Below are positions 24,730 through 37,200 of a stretch of DNA of 64,000 nt, piece after piece (the first letter of the stretch is position 1; the number at the start of each line of letters is the position of its first letter). The translations under genes were made by a program, and so were the position numbers. The stretch spans positions 48,229,616 to 48,293,615 of the forward strand of contig CM072919.1 in NCBI GenBank assembly GCA_037013685.1, read 5' to 3'. This DNA comes from Acridotheres tristis (lineage: Eukaryota; Chordata; Aves; Passeriformes; Sturnidae). The notes beneath the pieces are model-generated. The model saw only the letters and a program-made list of their open reading frames with translations. It did not search any database and was not told where the DNA came from.

Positions 24730-24990
24730 CAACCATGTTTATTGGACTCAGTGGATTCGATGGCCTAGCATGTCAGACCCATGTGCTTTTGGAGTGACAA
24801 GGGCATCCCAGTAGTTGACTGTGTTGGAGGCTGAAATGAGCTTGACTGGGAATGAGTGGGAAAAGCTCCTTACTGTGATGGCCCCAGAGGCCCTGTGCAG
24901 CCTTGGCACAGGCTACCTCAGGAGAGTGCATTTCAAGGGCTCCAAAGGGTACCAGCGCCAGCAGAGACACCATGATTCTCACCCAGAAGC
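24730..24990 (+). pseudogene. Protease remnant lacking the active site, provirus copy 1
   Basis: TTTATTGGACTCAGTGGATTCGATGG-like sequence (from about 24738) aligns with 61757 of copy 2, and GGAGGCTGAAATGAGCTTGACTGG (from about 24825) aligns with 61921-61944. Copy 2 holds about 170 bases between these points, including the DTGA active site. Copy 1 holds only about 60, so the aspartic protease active site has been deleted here. Confidence 0.68.
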
Positions 24991-25019
24991 TGATCGGTCG
25001 ACTCCAGAGCCAAGGAGTG

Positions 25020-25325
25020 ATCAGTGGGACCTGCTTTTATCTCTGATAACACTATACAAGCGGTTAAGTCTACGGGAGAGTGGAGTCTGACAGTAGACAT
25101 TTGTGGCCTCAATGAAGTCACGCCACCCCCAAGTGCTGCTGTACTGGACATAGTGGGACTTTGGTAACAGCTGGAGTCGAAGGCAGCTAAGTGATGCCAC
25201 AACTGATAATGTTAATACATTTTTCTCAATCCCTTTGGCAGCAGTGCATATAGGCCACAGTTTGCTTTCACATGGAGAGGTATCAGGTACACCTGGAAGT
25301 GGCTGCCCCAGGATTGAAACACAGC
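25020..25325 (+). pseudogene. Reverse transcriptase N-terminal remnant, provirus copy 1
   Basis: One frame reads LTVDICGLNEVTPPPSAAV, then a stop, then QLESKAAK, stop, and after a frame change NTFFSIPLAAVH (about 25212-25245). These are the first conserved blocks of a retroviral reverse transcriptase. The palm with the YxDD box and everything downstream (RNase H, integrase, 3' LTR) is absent, and sequence after about 25325 is not proviral. In this copy the FFSIPLA block is in normal orientation, unlike copy 2. Confidence 0.75.
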
Positions 25326-27147
25326 CCTGCCGAGGGGATGGGGTGGGGGATGTGAGGTGTCATGGGGTGAGAGAGCATCTGCGTGGTATTTAGTTGCCGG
25401 CTTAGTTTTAGGTACAAGGCATGACAGGCTTGTATTAAGGACAGCTTGGCCAATTCTGCTAATCTGTGCCTCATCTCTAAACTAAGCTATTAAGGAAAAT
25501 TTAGGTAATGAAGGTCTTATGATGCATGTTGTACTCTCTTGAACTGCCCAAGCAGGGATAAACACTACATAGGCTGGCTTTACCAGCCTGGACAGTTTAT
25601 CTTCAGAGCTAATTTCAAATGAAACCAGCATCGTCTTTAATTCAAAAGCCGGTTAGTACTTGGTTTAAGTACTCAGGAGTTTCATCCACTGCTGCAGCTG
25701 CTGCACTTTTGATGAAAAAAACTTGCTAGTGGTATGCTTCTTTACATCTGTAGGTTAATGTAATAATGCACTTTAGAATAAATTGTAGAATGTGCAGCAC
25801 TGGCTATTTTCTTTCTCATGTTTATGCTGAGGATTCTTCATCAGTCTTGGTGAGAGCTGGTAGCTGCATTTCTACAGAGACTTTGAAAAACTGGAAGCAA
25901 GCTACTGCAGCCCGTTTTTCACCTCAAAACCTAGAATGTGTTAGAAATATGGACTTGGGAAGCAGTTATGGGGGTGTTTCCTCTCTTGAAGGATAATGTT
26001 TTTTTTTTTTTAAACATCCTCATCTGACTTGTGTGGTTTTGTTTCTTTGAGAAGTAGACTTTGCTCAACTGAAGAATGCAAAATTTGTACTCCTCTTGTC
26101 TGCTTTTTCCGAAGTGTTGTGCTTTGGCACATGGCTCTTCTGTTTTTCCTGGTTCTGTGTTGGTCTTTCCTACTGTCAGAGCACATGTGCATCTAAGATA
26201 AGGACCATTCTATTTCAGCAGCACCAATGGAAAACTAAACATGACTAGTAAGTTCTTTTTTGCTAAATAAAATTAGATTGCTGTCTCTCCTTCCAAGGTA
26301 CTGAAGTTCTTAAGTTCAAGTAAAACTTTGTTTTACTTGTAGGTGTACCTTGTACCTATTGAGAAGTACTGTTTTTCCTTGTGGCTACTATTCAAAATAA
26401 GAATGTGTACTCCTATTTTATGCTACCTGTGTTGTTCTGAGATGGCTTACTTTTATTTTTTGCATTTTTCCATTTCTTATTTGCTTCCGAGAGTCATGCA
26501 TTTGCGTTCCTTGGTTGACTGTGACAAAATTTACAAGTTGAGTAGCTAAAAAAACCAAGATTTTATTGATTTACTGGCGGGAAAAAGGAGTATGCAGTAC
26601 TCCAATTAAATTTTCCTATTTAATATTCACTATTATTAAGCTGTGAGCTGTTTCTCCTCAGAGCAAGAGATAAAAGGTGCAGAAGATATGGGATAAGGTG
26701 AAGCCACTGTAGAAAGCACTATATACCTTGTAGGGAGGGAGGCAGAGCTGACGTAAACTGGGAAAGTTACTGTACCTATGAAGCGAATTTCAAAAGGGCA
26801 GCAAACTTTGCTTTTACTTCTCTTTTCTGAGGTTTGGTTTTTGGTTTTTGTTTATTTGTTTGTTTGGGTTTTTTTGCTTGTTTTTTTCCTTGGAGGAGGG
26901 GTGTGAGGTGGTGATACTTAAATACTTACTTGTGTATGAATGGAAAACAGTATAACCAAAAGGAGGAGTTAGCTTTTTTTCTCAAGGTTTTGGGTATTCT
27001 TTGTATATTGAACTGCAGCTGTTATGGTGTGAGAAGTAGTATCCAATATCTTTTAATGTAGCCTTTTCTTGGAGCAATGGAACAATATTACTACTGTAAA
27101 TTGCACAATTTCCTTGGTAATGGTAGCTAAAGTCTTGCCAGCCACTG
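25326..27147. other. Intron-like sequence, no exon supported
   Basis: Mixed AT-rich sequence with T exceeding A on the + strand. It includes a T/G-rich run at about 26830-26885. I found no exon with convincing splice sites. Confidence 0.45.
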
Positions 27148-27375
27148 TAGAATCACAGAATGTTAAGGGGTTGAAGGGACATGAAAGATCATCTAGACCT
27201 AAACCCCCCCACCCAAGGACACCTCCCACTAGATCAGGTTGCACAAGGCCTTGTCCATCCTAGCCTTGAGCACCACCAGGGTTGAGCCATCCACAACTCT
27301 AGAAAAACAGTTCTGTTTCTTCCACAACCTGTATGGAAAGAGAGTTCTTTCTCATATATAAGCTTAAAGGGGGAT
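27148..27375 (-). mobile_element. CR1 LINE 3' end, reverse orientation
   Basis: AGAATCACAGAATG at 27150, followed by GAAGGGACATGAAAGATCATCTAGACC, is the reverse complement of the standard avian CR1 3' terminus. The following CACCTCCCACTAGATCAGGTTGC and CCTTGAGCACC...CCATCCACAACTC blocks are also CR1. The 5'-truncated copy ends in the CTTTCTCATATATAAGC region. The small frames at 27053-27263 on both strands are within it. Confidence 0.9.
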
Positions 27376-29239
27376 GGTTTGCTTCTTGTAGTTCCAGTTA
27401 ATCTGTGTTAGGTTTATTACTTTGTGAAAACAAGTTTGGTTCTGCAAATGTTTGCTCTTCTTTTGCTGACATATTGGCGTTGGTGCCAATATTCTTGGGA
27501 AAACCTCTAGGCCTGATGAGTTTGTCGAAACTGCTAGAAGTTGATGCTTTAGCTTGGATAAAGGTTCTTGCTGGGCCCCTCTCTTGGCAAAGAGGGTGCG
27601 TGTTGAAAGAGAACTTAGGTGCTTCTTGTCAGATCACACACTGCTTAGCAGCATGGGCCAGGATGACTCAACACAGGAGCAGGCGATAGGCATGCCTTAT
27701 CTTATGCCTCTGTCCTAAGTAAATCTCCTGTAGCTTACCTAACCGTAGGGATGAATCTGAAACTTTCTTTGCTATTGCAACTAGTAGGGCTTTATTTTCC
27801 TGTGTGACACCAGCACAGGAGGTAGAGATAAGATCACAGTTGTTGGTAACAGGCTGGCAGGAATACAGCCCAGCACACTGTGCCCATCTGGTAGGCAGTA
27901 CTTTCAACAAATGGTGTTTCTTCTGGATTATTAGAAACAGTATTATATTAGAGTGAACAGAAATGGTGGATCACTGCATTCATTTTGAAAAGGGAGCAAA
28001 ACTATGCAGCTAAAGACTTAAGAAGCAGTCTGAGAATTGGAAACATGCTGCTGTTGGTATGTATTCTGATTAGAGCCTGGACATGGCCAAAACCTGTGTG
28101 CCACAGTTGGTCAAGTGTCTGCTTAAAATAGTCAGAAATGTGAGAATTTGTGAGAGCTAGAATTTTCTGCTGCTTTTCTAAGCTCTCTCAGGTTCATAAA
28201 AAGATTTCTGTTAAGTCACTAGTAAGTAAATATCAAAGACATGTGGATTTATGCCCAAATACCAAGTGCTAATGGTAAAGTTTTATCAAGCAAGTAAAGA
28301 CTTGCTTGTTATCTTATTCTGGAGTAAGGAAGTAATGCTGTTACCACATACTAACTAACATAACACTAATGCAAGACCATCTCATATCTTAGTAGCAATG
28401 GTATTTTTTGTTGTGTTGCAATTAATGTATTATGGTTTTATTCCAGTTCTGCTATGCATTCACTTTGCAATAGAGTGGTATATAATCTTTTGTCATCCCC
28501 AGAAGTCAACCTCACACACACTTGCTCTCCAGAAATCTTCTTATTGAAGGGTGTACAAGTACAGTCTGTCATCCAAACAGAGAGGAGGTTTGTGGAAAAC
28601 CTGTTTCTGAAAATAATCATGTGTCTAGCAACTCTTGGCAGAGCTGGTTCTTCTGAAAAGTGTAGTGTTGGGTAGGTGAGTAGGAATACTTGTCTGTAGC
28701 CAGTAGTAGGCTAGAGGAAAGAAAAAATATTCCTCTTAGCTTTAGTGGAGTGAAGTGGGGTTATAGTGATGATAGAGTATATCACACTGGCTTTTATTTT
28801 CACCAAGTAATAATGGATTAAGATGAAGACTTTTTATCTGGATTCTCTCCCTTAGGACTGTTGTTACCAAATCCAGTGGGGCAGCTAGTTAAACTTAATG
28901 ACTTCGTGGCTGTGCCATTTTGGTTATTGGTTTTGTTTTTTTGTTGTTGGGTTTTCGTTTGTTTGTTCATGTTTTGTGTTTGGATTTTTTGTTTGTTTTT
29001 GGTGTTTTCTTGTTTTCAGTTTTGTTTGGTTTTTTTTCCCTTTTCTGCAAATTTACTAAGTTCCCAGAGCTGGAAAATACTTAATATTTTTCTTTCTTTT
29101 TTTTTTTTCCTCTTTAATATGTATAGTAATTTATGGTTTAATGGCTACTCTAAGGTCTTGTGGCTTGCCACTGGAAATATGGTGGGGAAGTAGTATTACC
29201 AGTTGTGGATTTTATAAATCCATCTCTTTTTAGGTGAGG
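27376..29239. other. Intron-like sequence, no exon supported
   Basis: Contains a long T/G-rich run at about 28925-29035, whose 110-codon Phe/Val/Leu-rich frame (28861-29193) is a composition artefact. Nothing else is recognised. Confidence 0.45.
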
Positions 29240-29825
29240 ATTATGGTTTAAGCCCAGCTGACAGCTCACACAGCCACTCACTCAGTCCCCCACCAGTGGG
29301 GTTGGGGAGAGAATCAGAAGGGTAAAAGGTAGAGAACTCATGGGTTTGAGATAAAGGCAGTCTAATAGGGAAAGCAAAAGCCACACACAAGCAGAGCAAA
29401 ACAAGGAACTAATTCACTGCATCCCATGGGCAAGCAGGTGTTCAGCCATCTCCAGGAGAGCAGAGTTCCATGACAGGTGACAGTGACTTGGGAAGACTAA
29501 CACCATCACTCCATTAATTCCTCTGCTTTCTTCTTCCTCCCCTTTATGTGCTGACCATGATGACACGTGGTCTGGAATATCCCTCTGGTCAGCTTGGGTC
29601 ATCTGCCCCTGCTGTGTTCCCCCCACCAGCCTCCCATGCACCCTCAACTTTCTCCCCAGACTGGAATACAAAAAGCAGAAAAAGCCTTGGCTGTGTGTAA
29701 ACCCTCTCAGCAGTAGCAAAACCATCTCTGTATTACCAACTCTTGTGTTCAGCACAAATCCAATACACAGTCCTATACCAGCCACTCTGCAGAAAATTAA
29801 TTCTACCCCAGCCAAAGCCAGCAGA
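29240..29825 (-). mobile_element. Solo LTR, minus strand, with 6-bp target duplication
   Basis: The reverse complement begins near TGCTGGCTTTGGCTGGGG and ends in GGGCTTAAACCATAAT, the same ends as the other LTRs here. GTGAGG at 29234-29239 and again at 29826-29831 flanks it, a plausible 6-bp target-site duplication. No internal proviral sequence is attached, so it is solo. The 141-codon minus frame (29414-29839) lies inside and is not a gene. It is less decayed than copy 1, so it may be a later insertion. Confidence 0.85.
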
Positions 29826-29831
29826 GTGAGG

Positions 29832-31252
29832 CATCTCACACATATGTTCTAGCTTAGCTGGCTAGAAGGAGCTGAAGAAGTGTGCAAAAATTTTGACAAA
29901 ACCCTCCCACCTTAATTTGGGGAAACAGTAATTTGTTACAAAAACAATTTAAAATAATGATGTTGAGAAAATTAATATATAATATAGGATGTGAAACTTA
30001 AGTGCTTTTTGCCTATTTTGATCAACTGTAGCATAACTGAGTGCTTCATGGAGTACAGATTTTTTGGCTCTTCCCAGTAAGAAAAGTATTTTGAAAAGTA
30101 ATTCTGTTAACTGCATTGAGAGAGAACAGTGGTGTTTGAACCATTTAATCTAAATATAATATTATGTTAGTAAATGATAAAGATGTAATCTTAAAATGTC
30201 AATTATTATGTTCCTTGTCAAGAGAAGTGTGAAAAGCTTAGGAACTAAACTTCAGAGACAAACCAGTCTGCCTAAATTTAAGTGTATGGTTTGGACCAGA
30301 GGAAGAACTTTAAGATAAGACTTGGTGGTTTAAGCATATTGGTAAAGAATATTTAAATCTGTGTCATGTCCAGATGCAGAATCTTAGCAGGAAAAATGTG
30401 TGCAGCTCTGGGAAATCCAGTTAAATATACCTGCCTGTATAGTCCTACCTGACACCACCCTATATTTATTCTCTTCTGCAGTTCAAAGTTCCACTGTGAA
30501 AGACTCCTCCTAACTGCTTTCTCAGTTGGTAGTTGTTGTGAATTTGTACACTGGAGCACTGAAAAAGTGCTTGTGATTTTAAATAGTAATGTGTGTGAGA
30601 AAAGAGGAGACGTTTAGATCTCTAAGGGAAAGTAGGTAAGAAGTTACTGGATAGACTGTACAGCTCTGCATTCATGGTGCTGTGCACTGGGGATTTCATG
30701 CTGAATCAGCCAGGATGTTCAGCTTAGAGATGTGTCATCACAAGTAGCTGTGCATGGGCACAACTGAAGGAATAGTAAAGAAAACATGGTGAGGACAAAG
30801 ACTGGAGATTGTGGCTTATATGCTTTCTCTGAATAGTTTGAGTTGCAGCATGTAGTTCTGGTCCGGTGCTAGCTAAGTTTCTGTACAAAAAGCAGCTTGT
30901 CTTGGCCAATGGGATTTGTACAGTTGCCTTGAATTCCTGACAGTGTTTCTGTGTGTGTAAGTTCTGGTGGCCTAGAGAAAGGAAGTCACCTGACATGACT
31001 AAAAGAGCTGACATCCAGTGTGGCTAATCTTTGACTTAGCTTCTTTTTATTTTTTAAATCCACATAATATGCTGCTTTGTGTTTGATGTTTGTGGAAGTC
31101 CTCTGGTGTTAGGAGGACAGGTGGAGTGCAAGACGGGGAAGTCTTGTGATGGGACCAAGGATATAGGGCTTGCTTTCACAATTGTCTCTAAAACATATTC
31201 CTTTTTGTCCTTGACTGAAAGTTTTGTGTCTGATCCTTTTTCTTTGTTTTAG
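29832..31252. other. Intron-like sequence, no exon supported
   Basis: AT-rich with + strand T excess and no repeat recognised. It leads into the candidate exon at 31253. Confidence 0.45.
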
Positions 31253-31299
31253 GTCTGGTCTTTGCTGTAGATGAGATAAAGCAGTTTTATGCTGGGAAG
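31253..31299 (+). CDS. Candidate internal exon, unidentified gene
   Basis: TCTTTGTTTTAG immediately precedes and GTAAAC follows a 47-base segment. Only one frame is open, reading LVFAVDEIKQFYAGK. It needs one base from the preceding exon and ends on a codon boundary. It therefore fits the 43-base form of exon 1 (donor at 18922) and the exon at 43313, which starts on a codon boundary. I do not recognise the peptide family. Short exons with long introns are common in vertebrates, but chance splice-site pairs also occur. The case rests on the three-way phase agreement and peptide-like composition. Confidence 0.45.
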
Positions 31300-34200
31300 G
31301 TAAACTCTATATTAGTTTTGTGATTTGTATCTTTGTAGATCATACCATAGCACTGGGTCTCTTTAGTTTATGTATATGAGATCTGGTAGCTACTTACCTT
31401 AGATTTTAATAGTTGCAGAATTTGGCCTAAATGGTATCTTTGTAGCATTAAAAAATACTCTTCCTTTGGTAAGTGTTTGCGTGATCTGAAGAAGTAATTT
31501 TTAAATATGTGAAATTCAAGAACTTTTGCAACAGCATCTAAAAACTGATAGCAACTTTGTAGTGTGTAATGACTGTGGGCTAAAGTGAAAATGGATAAGG
31601 ATACAGCAGTAGGTAGAGATCAGCCATGACATTAGTAGTTTCCTGGCAGCCTGGAAAAGTTGTCTGATACTTCTCTTTCCATAATTCAAAAGAAGTTCTC
31701 TACACCTGATGTAACACGTTTGTTTTTCTCTGTCCCGTGTCTGCGGGTGCTGGCGGAAGGAAGAAGCGTGGAAGGGGAGGTTCGGTGCTTTGGATTGTGG
31801 TCGGGCAGGATTTCCTTTGGCAGTGTGTGAGTCACGAGAGCCAGAGACACTTGCTGCGGTGTGGGCTTGCTGTAGAGGAACCAGTGCTCTGATTGCCCAT
31901 GAGTACTCAGGAGGAGGAGGGAGTGTGTATGCATGAACAGTTGCCTAAAGGCACTAACATACTGTAAACTTACATTTGTGGTAAAGTGACCCCTTGGGTA
32001 GAAGGAGTGACAAATCTGGTAACAACTGTGCATTAATCCTGTCTGTTTTATTACATGCCAGCTAGAATTTTCAAAGGCTAAAAATTCCTTGTGATGTCAG
32101 GAAGCTGTATGAGGGCTGTATGCTGGGGGGGTTGGAACTACAACTGTCTGTCAGTGTCTGCCAAATGTTACAGCTTCCGACTGGGAAACACATGTTGCTT
32201 TCAGTGCACCTGTATAGTACATTTAGTGTCTCTCTTCTGGGTCCTGCAGCTGTCCTGAAACACTTGAAGAAATACTATGCTGTGCTTGGGGATGGGCTGG
32301 ACGAAGAATTGATGTTGGGGGAGTCACGACAGAAGAAGGAAAGCTGTAGACTTTCATGGACAGATACATTACCAAAATTTAGGGGGGCATTAATGGGCTA
32401 ACTATTGCTTTATTTTAATTAAAATTTTTTGCTACTTGTAGGGTTTTTCTGTTTTATTTTCTTGGTAAGAATTATTGTAACTTCAAATGAGAATGTGTTC
32501 TTTTTGTGTTTGCCTGTAAGTAGCCCAGGAAAAAAACTTACCACTTTAGCTTACTGGCTGGTTAAGTCAAGATCTGATTCTGCTTACTATAATTTAGTGT
32601 GACATTTGGTCTGAATGTTACACTGTATTTCTGTGTTAGGTGTTTGTCTGGGTTTTTTTTTTCTGGGGGAAAGAATGAACTCTCTAGAATGCATGTATAA
32701 ATCAGTTAATAATTCGTTAATTTTATACTAGTAATGAAGTTAAAGTGCTACAATGTTGAGATAATGCTTTTCTGTTAATGAAAATAGAGTGTTTTCCAGA
32801 AGAGATGGAAGACAATCTTTCATAGAGAGAACAAGCTGTGCTCTGGACAAAAGTCACTGCTTTGATCTTCTATTACAGCCCCTTTTAACTCTAGGTAATG
32901 TTGACTTCTAAAGGTCTCTCTGTTACTGCAGTTACTACTGCTAATGAATCAGAAAATATAGAGACTTTGAAGTCCTGAAGTAAGAACAATTTATCAAAAA
33001 TAGCATTGTTGGAATTACAGTTACTGAAGCAAGATCTGGTTTTAAAGGAAAATAACTAGTTAAGAAAAATAACTTAAATTGCTTTTCACTGTAAAACAGA
33101 ACCTTGTGATGCTAAGTATGCAGCAGCTGCTGTTGCATTCTTTACAAATGAGTGACCAGCTGTATAGTCAAGAGGGTATTTAACCTGAGGAATACAGGAG
33201 AAGGTTAAAACCTAAGATTTTAATTTTAATTCCCCTTTCATCTTTTTTATTAGTTATAGGCAAAGCTGGCCTTTATTAGGGGAATTGTTTTTAATATGAG
33301 GTAAACCTATTCTGTTTCCCAGGTTGGGGTCATCTCTGGAAAGTATTAATACCACCAGTGGCAAGGTAATGTGTCTTTAATGAGACTTATTTAGGATTGT
33401 TGATTACATTGTAGTTCATAAGCATTCTGGAACACTGTCAAAATATCCCTCTAGGGAAGCTGTAATTTGATTTTTGTCTGGGTAGTCTATATTAAGTGCA
33501 TGGTGAGCCATAATTAGGATTTGTCCAGGTAGCTTTAGACATCTACTAGAAGCAGTAAGTATCAAGCATCTTTATATGAAATTGCTTCGTGAAGTCCAGG
33601 ACAGCACAATGTGCTCTTCCTCTTTGCTATCTATATTTTACTTTCATGGGAAGTAGACTCCACTGTGTCTGTTTCTTATGTTGATTCAAGACTGTCTCTT
33701 AATTGTAATTGCAGCTTGACTTTCACTGTGTCCTTGTGTCTGATCCGTCCTGATACGTGTGAGCTACGTATAACTGAAAACTGTCAGGTTCTGCCTCATC
33801 AGTCACATCACAAACATTGAAGTATGGGAATGAAGGTGGGAAGGTTAGATGAGACAACTAAATAGACCTACTCTTGTGAGACAGGAAGCAGGATACTCTA
33901 CCTCAAAGTAGAGCTCTTGTTTTCTGGTGTTTGTTAAATGGATATTCCAACCATGTTTTTCTTTACTTTTCATGTAACTTTTATTTTATTTGGTAGATTG
34001 TGTTGACTCAAGTGAAGGCAAAAAGTATCTTTTGCTTCTTACCTTTTGATACCCTATCTCTTGAAGTAATAACATTTTGTTATCAGCAAACTGTCTAGTG
34101 ATCCTTTGACTACATTGAGCTGAAGTTTCTGTGAATATTACTTGGTCATGGAAAGTTAAACTTGATGAGAGAGAGCCAGTTCTGAACTAAGAATAGATGA

Positions 34201-37200
34201 TAAGTCACTGGCTGGGAAGTACTAACCTTGGCAGATTGGGCAAGACCAAGCTTTTTGGCTTGAGTTGCAGTGTGGCTAGTGACTTTCAAGTTGCTCATGC
34301 CTTGACTGCCTACAAGCATGCTAAGAGAGTAAACACTTGTTCTGTTTCTGCTGCTCTACCTTCAGTTAGTGTCTGAAAGTACTCTCTATTTGTGTCTCTG
34401 AAATTACATTGTGTCAACATCTTCTACCGCATGAAAAGCAGTAACTGAATTGTCTTATTTGGAAGCCCACAGAAGTTTACTAAGAGTTTATTGTTAAGCT
34501 GTGAGCTGAAAGTAGGAGAGTATCAGGTTGGTCTTGCGGCAGTGGTATTTCACCCATGTTTGTGTCCGGTGTCCTGGAAAACACAACTGTACCTAGTACC
34601 TACTGGTTATGGTGTTGGAATTGTTAGGACTAGAAAGATGTAGTAGAACTCTGGCTAACTTTATAACCGTAGTAAATAGCATCCTAAAATTATTTTTTAT
34701 TTCAGTGGGGTTTTATGCAATTTCAGTGGAATGACTAAATGATGGTACGAGATTTTACAAAAACTAATGAGCTTGACACAAAGTTCTTGCAATACTTAGA
34801 GGTTTGTCTGCTGCAAGAAGAATAAATTTGAATAATCTTTCTTGTGGCTAGGAAGGACAAACTTAGTGTTTTCCCTTGTCTAGCATTTGTTTTGAGAAGA
34901 ATGCTTGTGTATTATTTCTGTCTTCGCAGGCTCCTTAGTTGCCTTTGCATTCTTTTCAAATCTCTCTTCCTACAATATAAAAAGGAAGATGTATCCAGAT
35001 ATAGGTGGTGGTTTGTATTTATCTTTCAGTTTAGGATTGCTTGGCAATCAGTTTTTTGTAATGAAGTTGACCAAGAATAGAATCATATGCAGTATTGGTA
35101 GAGATTTTCTTTGAGGAGTGCACTTTGGTGCAAATGTACTGAATGTTGAACTCTTGGTAGAGTATGTAGTTTGTTTGTTCTGCTGCATTTTAGTTTGTCT
35201 TCTTCTAGTACCACTTTCGAACAAATAGAAACTACATGACACTCCTTTGGTCTTGGGAATGACCAAGGAGGTTTGTGTGAGACAGGAATGTTGATCAGCT
35301 AGGAAGATCAAAGCTTTATTGCAGCGGTGAAGTTCTATGCTACTACCCTATTCTTCTGCCTCTTAGTAGTGCTTTTTGTGCAGAAACAACTGCAGGTTGA
35401 GTAGCAAGAGGGTGCCACTGTAAACAGTAGGGAAAGTTGTCTTGATGTTTAGCCAGCTTTTAACTAAAACTATTCTGCTTTCTTGTGCAGCATGTTGGAT
35501 ATGAATCTGAACATGCATAACTGTTGACAGCAGCCATTTGTATGTGAATTAATGTAAAGTAGTCGTAATGCTTTACTTGATGGCCATGTAACTGAATCTG
35601 ATTTCCACTTTTCAGTCATGAGGGAGAGGTGCCTTTTAAAACAGTAGAAGCTCATCCGGTCGCTCACAGCAGGCGAGAGTGATGTCAGTTTATTAAAATG
35701 TGACTGCCTGGTGCCCCATCTTTACGTGTAGGTTCAGAAAAACCGTCTTGAGGCTGCCTCTGGTCAGCAGCCAGCCTAACCAACATCATCTGACTGCAGT
35801 TTGTTTGGTTGAGGTTTGTTCTTGGTCCTGCCCTGGTTTATACAGTATGGCTGTCTAAGAATTGTCTGGCTTGTGTGCAGCTGAAGGTGGAGTAGGAATT
35901 GTCCACTTTCTATAACATATTGATTAGCTGCTCTAAATTATAGCAGTTGTTTCCATTGAAAATGTCATTTCTCTGTAAAAAATGGAGAGTAGATTTTTTT
36001 TTTCAAGACTCAATTTTCTTGTATTGTCTGGAAATTTTTGGGTGACCAGCAGCATCAAAAGGCCATTACTTTCCAGACTGTAATAGAGAAACCTTTGTTC
36101 TTGTGGTTACTGACATCTAATTTTTGAGCTAAATGACACTGAAATTTGCTTTAATTTCGAATTGTTCATCAGCTCTTTAGTTAACCTAACTTCTAGCAAA
36201 AGTGGGTTTTACCTTACCAGTTCCTCGTTGCTTCTTGGTGTGTGGGTGTGTTTCTAGGGTTGTGATATTAGGTGTCTTGTTTTGTTTCTGTGGCTTGGTT
36301 TTAGTTGGGTTGGTTTTATTTTCTTTTTTTTTTTTTTTTGTTTGTTTGTTTTTGTTAAAGCATGACTCCCAATCATGTCTTGAATGTGGCACGTTCTATT
36401 TAGGTGAGAGTGAATAAGTAAGTCTGAATTCCCAAGTCTGGTCTTTGGCTTCTGACTATTGAAATTCTTCATCTGGAGTGGAAAACGCAGCTTTTCCAAA
36501 CCAACCACCACTGTCAGTCCACACAGCTCTCTGGAAGAATACTGGCATTTTAGGCAAATAATATTAAGAATTTTTAAAAGCAGATGAGTTATGTTTATAG
36601 TTCAAACCAATAAATCTGGAATAATATGTAGCCACAAAAATATGTACATTTTTTTCTTTTAGAGAAATTAATTCCACTTTTTGCTTTTCATGTGAAAATT
36701 GTTTGTACTGTGTAGAGCAGAACTTCTGCATTTCCATTCCATTCTTGCTGCCTCAAGGCTATTTCTGTCTCTGGCAAGGGGAAATAATTTTCCTGTTTTG
36801 TAACAGCTTCATCATCTCCTTCTCCTTTGAACTGAGTGTTATTCAAGTGTTTCTGTTCCTAGGCTATTAATTGTTAATACCAGGATCTGGTGTTGAGGTT
36901 TCAAATAAAGCATGTGTAGGTTACAGAGATGAAGAGCTGGAGATATCCTTTCCTTCCTCTGCTCCCCCAAGTTATTTCTCTGCCAAGACAACATTGAAAT
37001 GATGTTTCTCTCCTATGTTTGGGGTTTTTTTTGACAGTGAACATAAAGATGTAGTTTAACTTCCATGTTATTTTCTGCTGGTTTGTAGAGTAGATGCTCT
37101 CTTCTGTAAGAAATTGCTATGAAGTCTAAAAAAGCAGTAGCTAAAAAGATATGATTTTTACACACTTTGTAGTGCAGAGTATTGTCAGTTTTACAGAAAT

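Noticed and set aside
28861..29193. 110-codon Phe/Leu/Val-rich frame resembling membrane segments
   Set aside because: The hydrophobic stretch comes from the T/G-rich low-complexity run. The same effect occurs at 40951-41298 and 36202-36417.
32120..32401. 93-codon open frame with a hydrophilic C-terminal half (LKHLKKYYAVLGDGLDEELM)
   Set aside because: CTGCAG precedes the better half, but no donor follows, the frame runs to a stop, and it does not fit the exon chain.
33323..33365. 43-base segment between a good acceptor and GTAATG, reading LGSSLESINTTSGK in one frame
   Set aside because: The frame does not join in phase with the 31253 or 43313 exons, and a second frame is also open, so it is likely a chance match.
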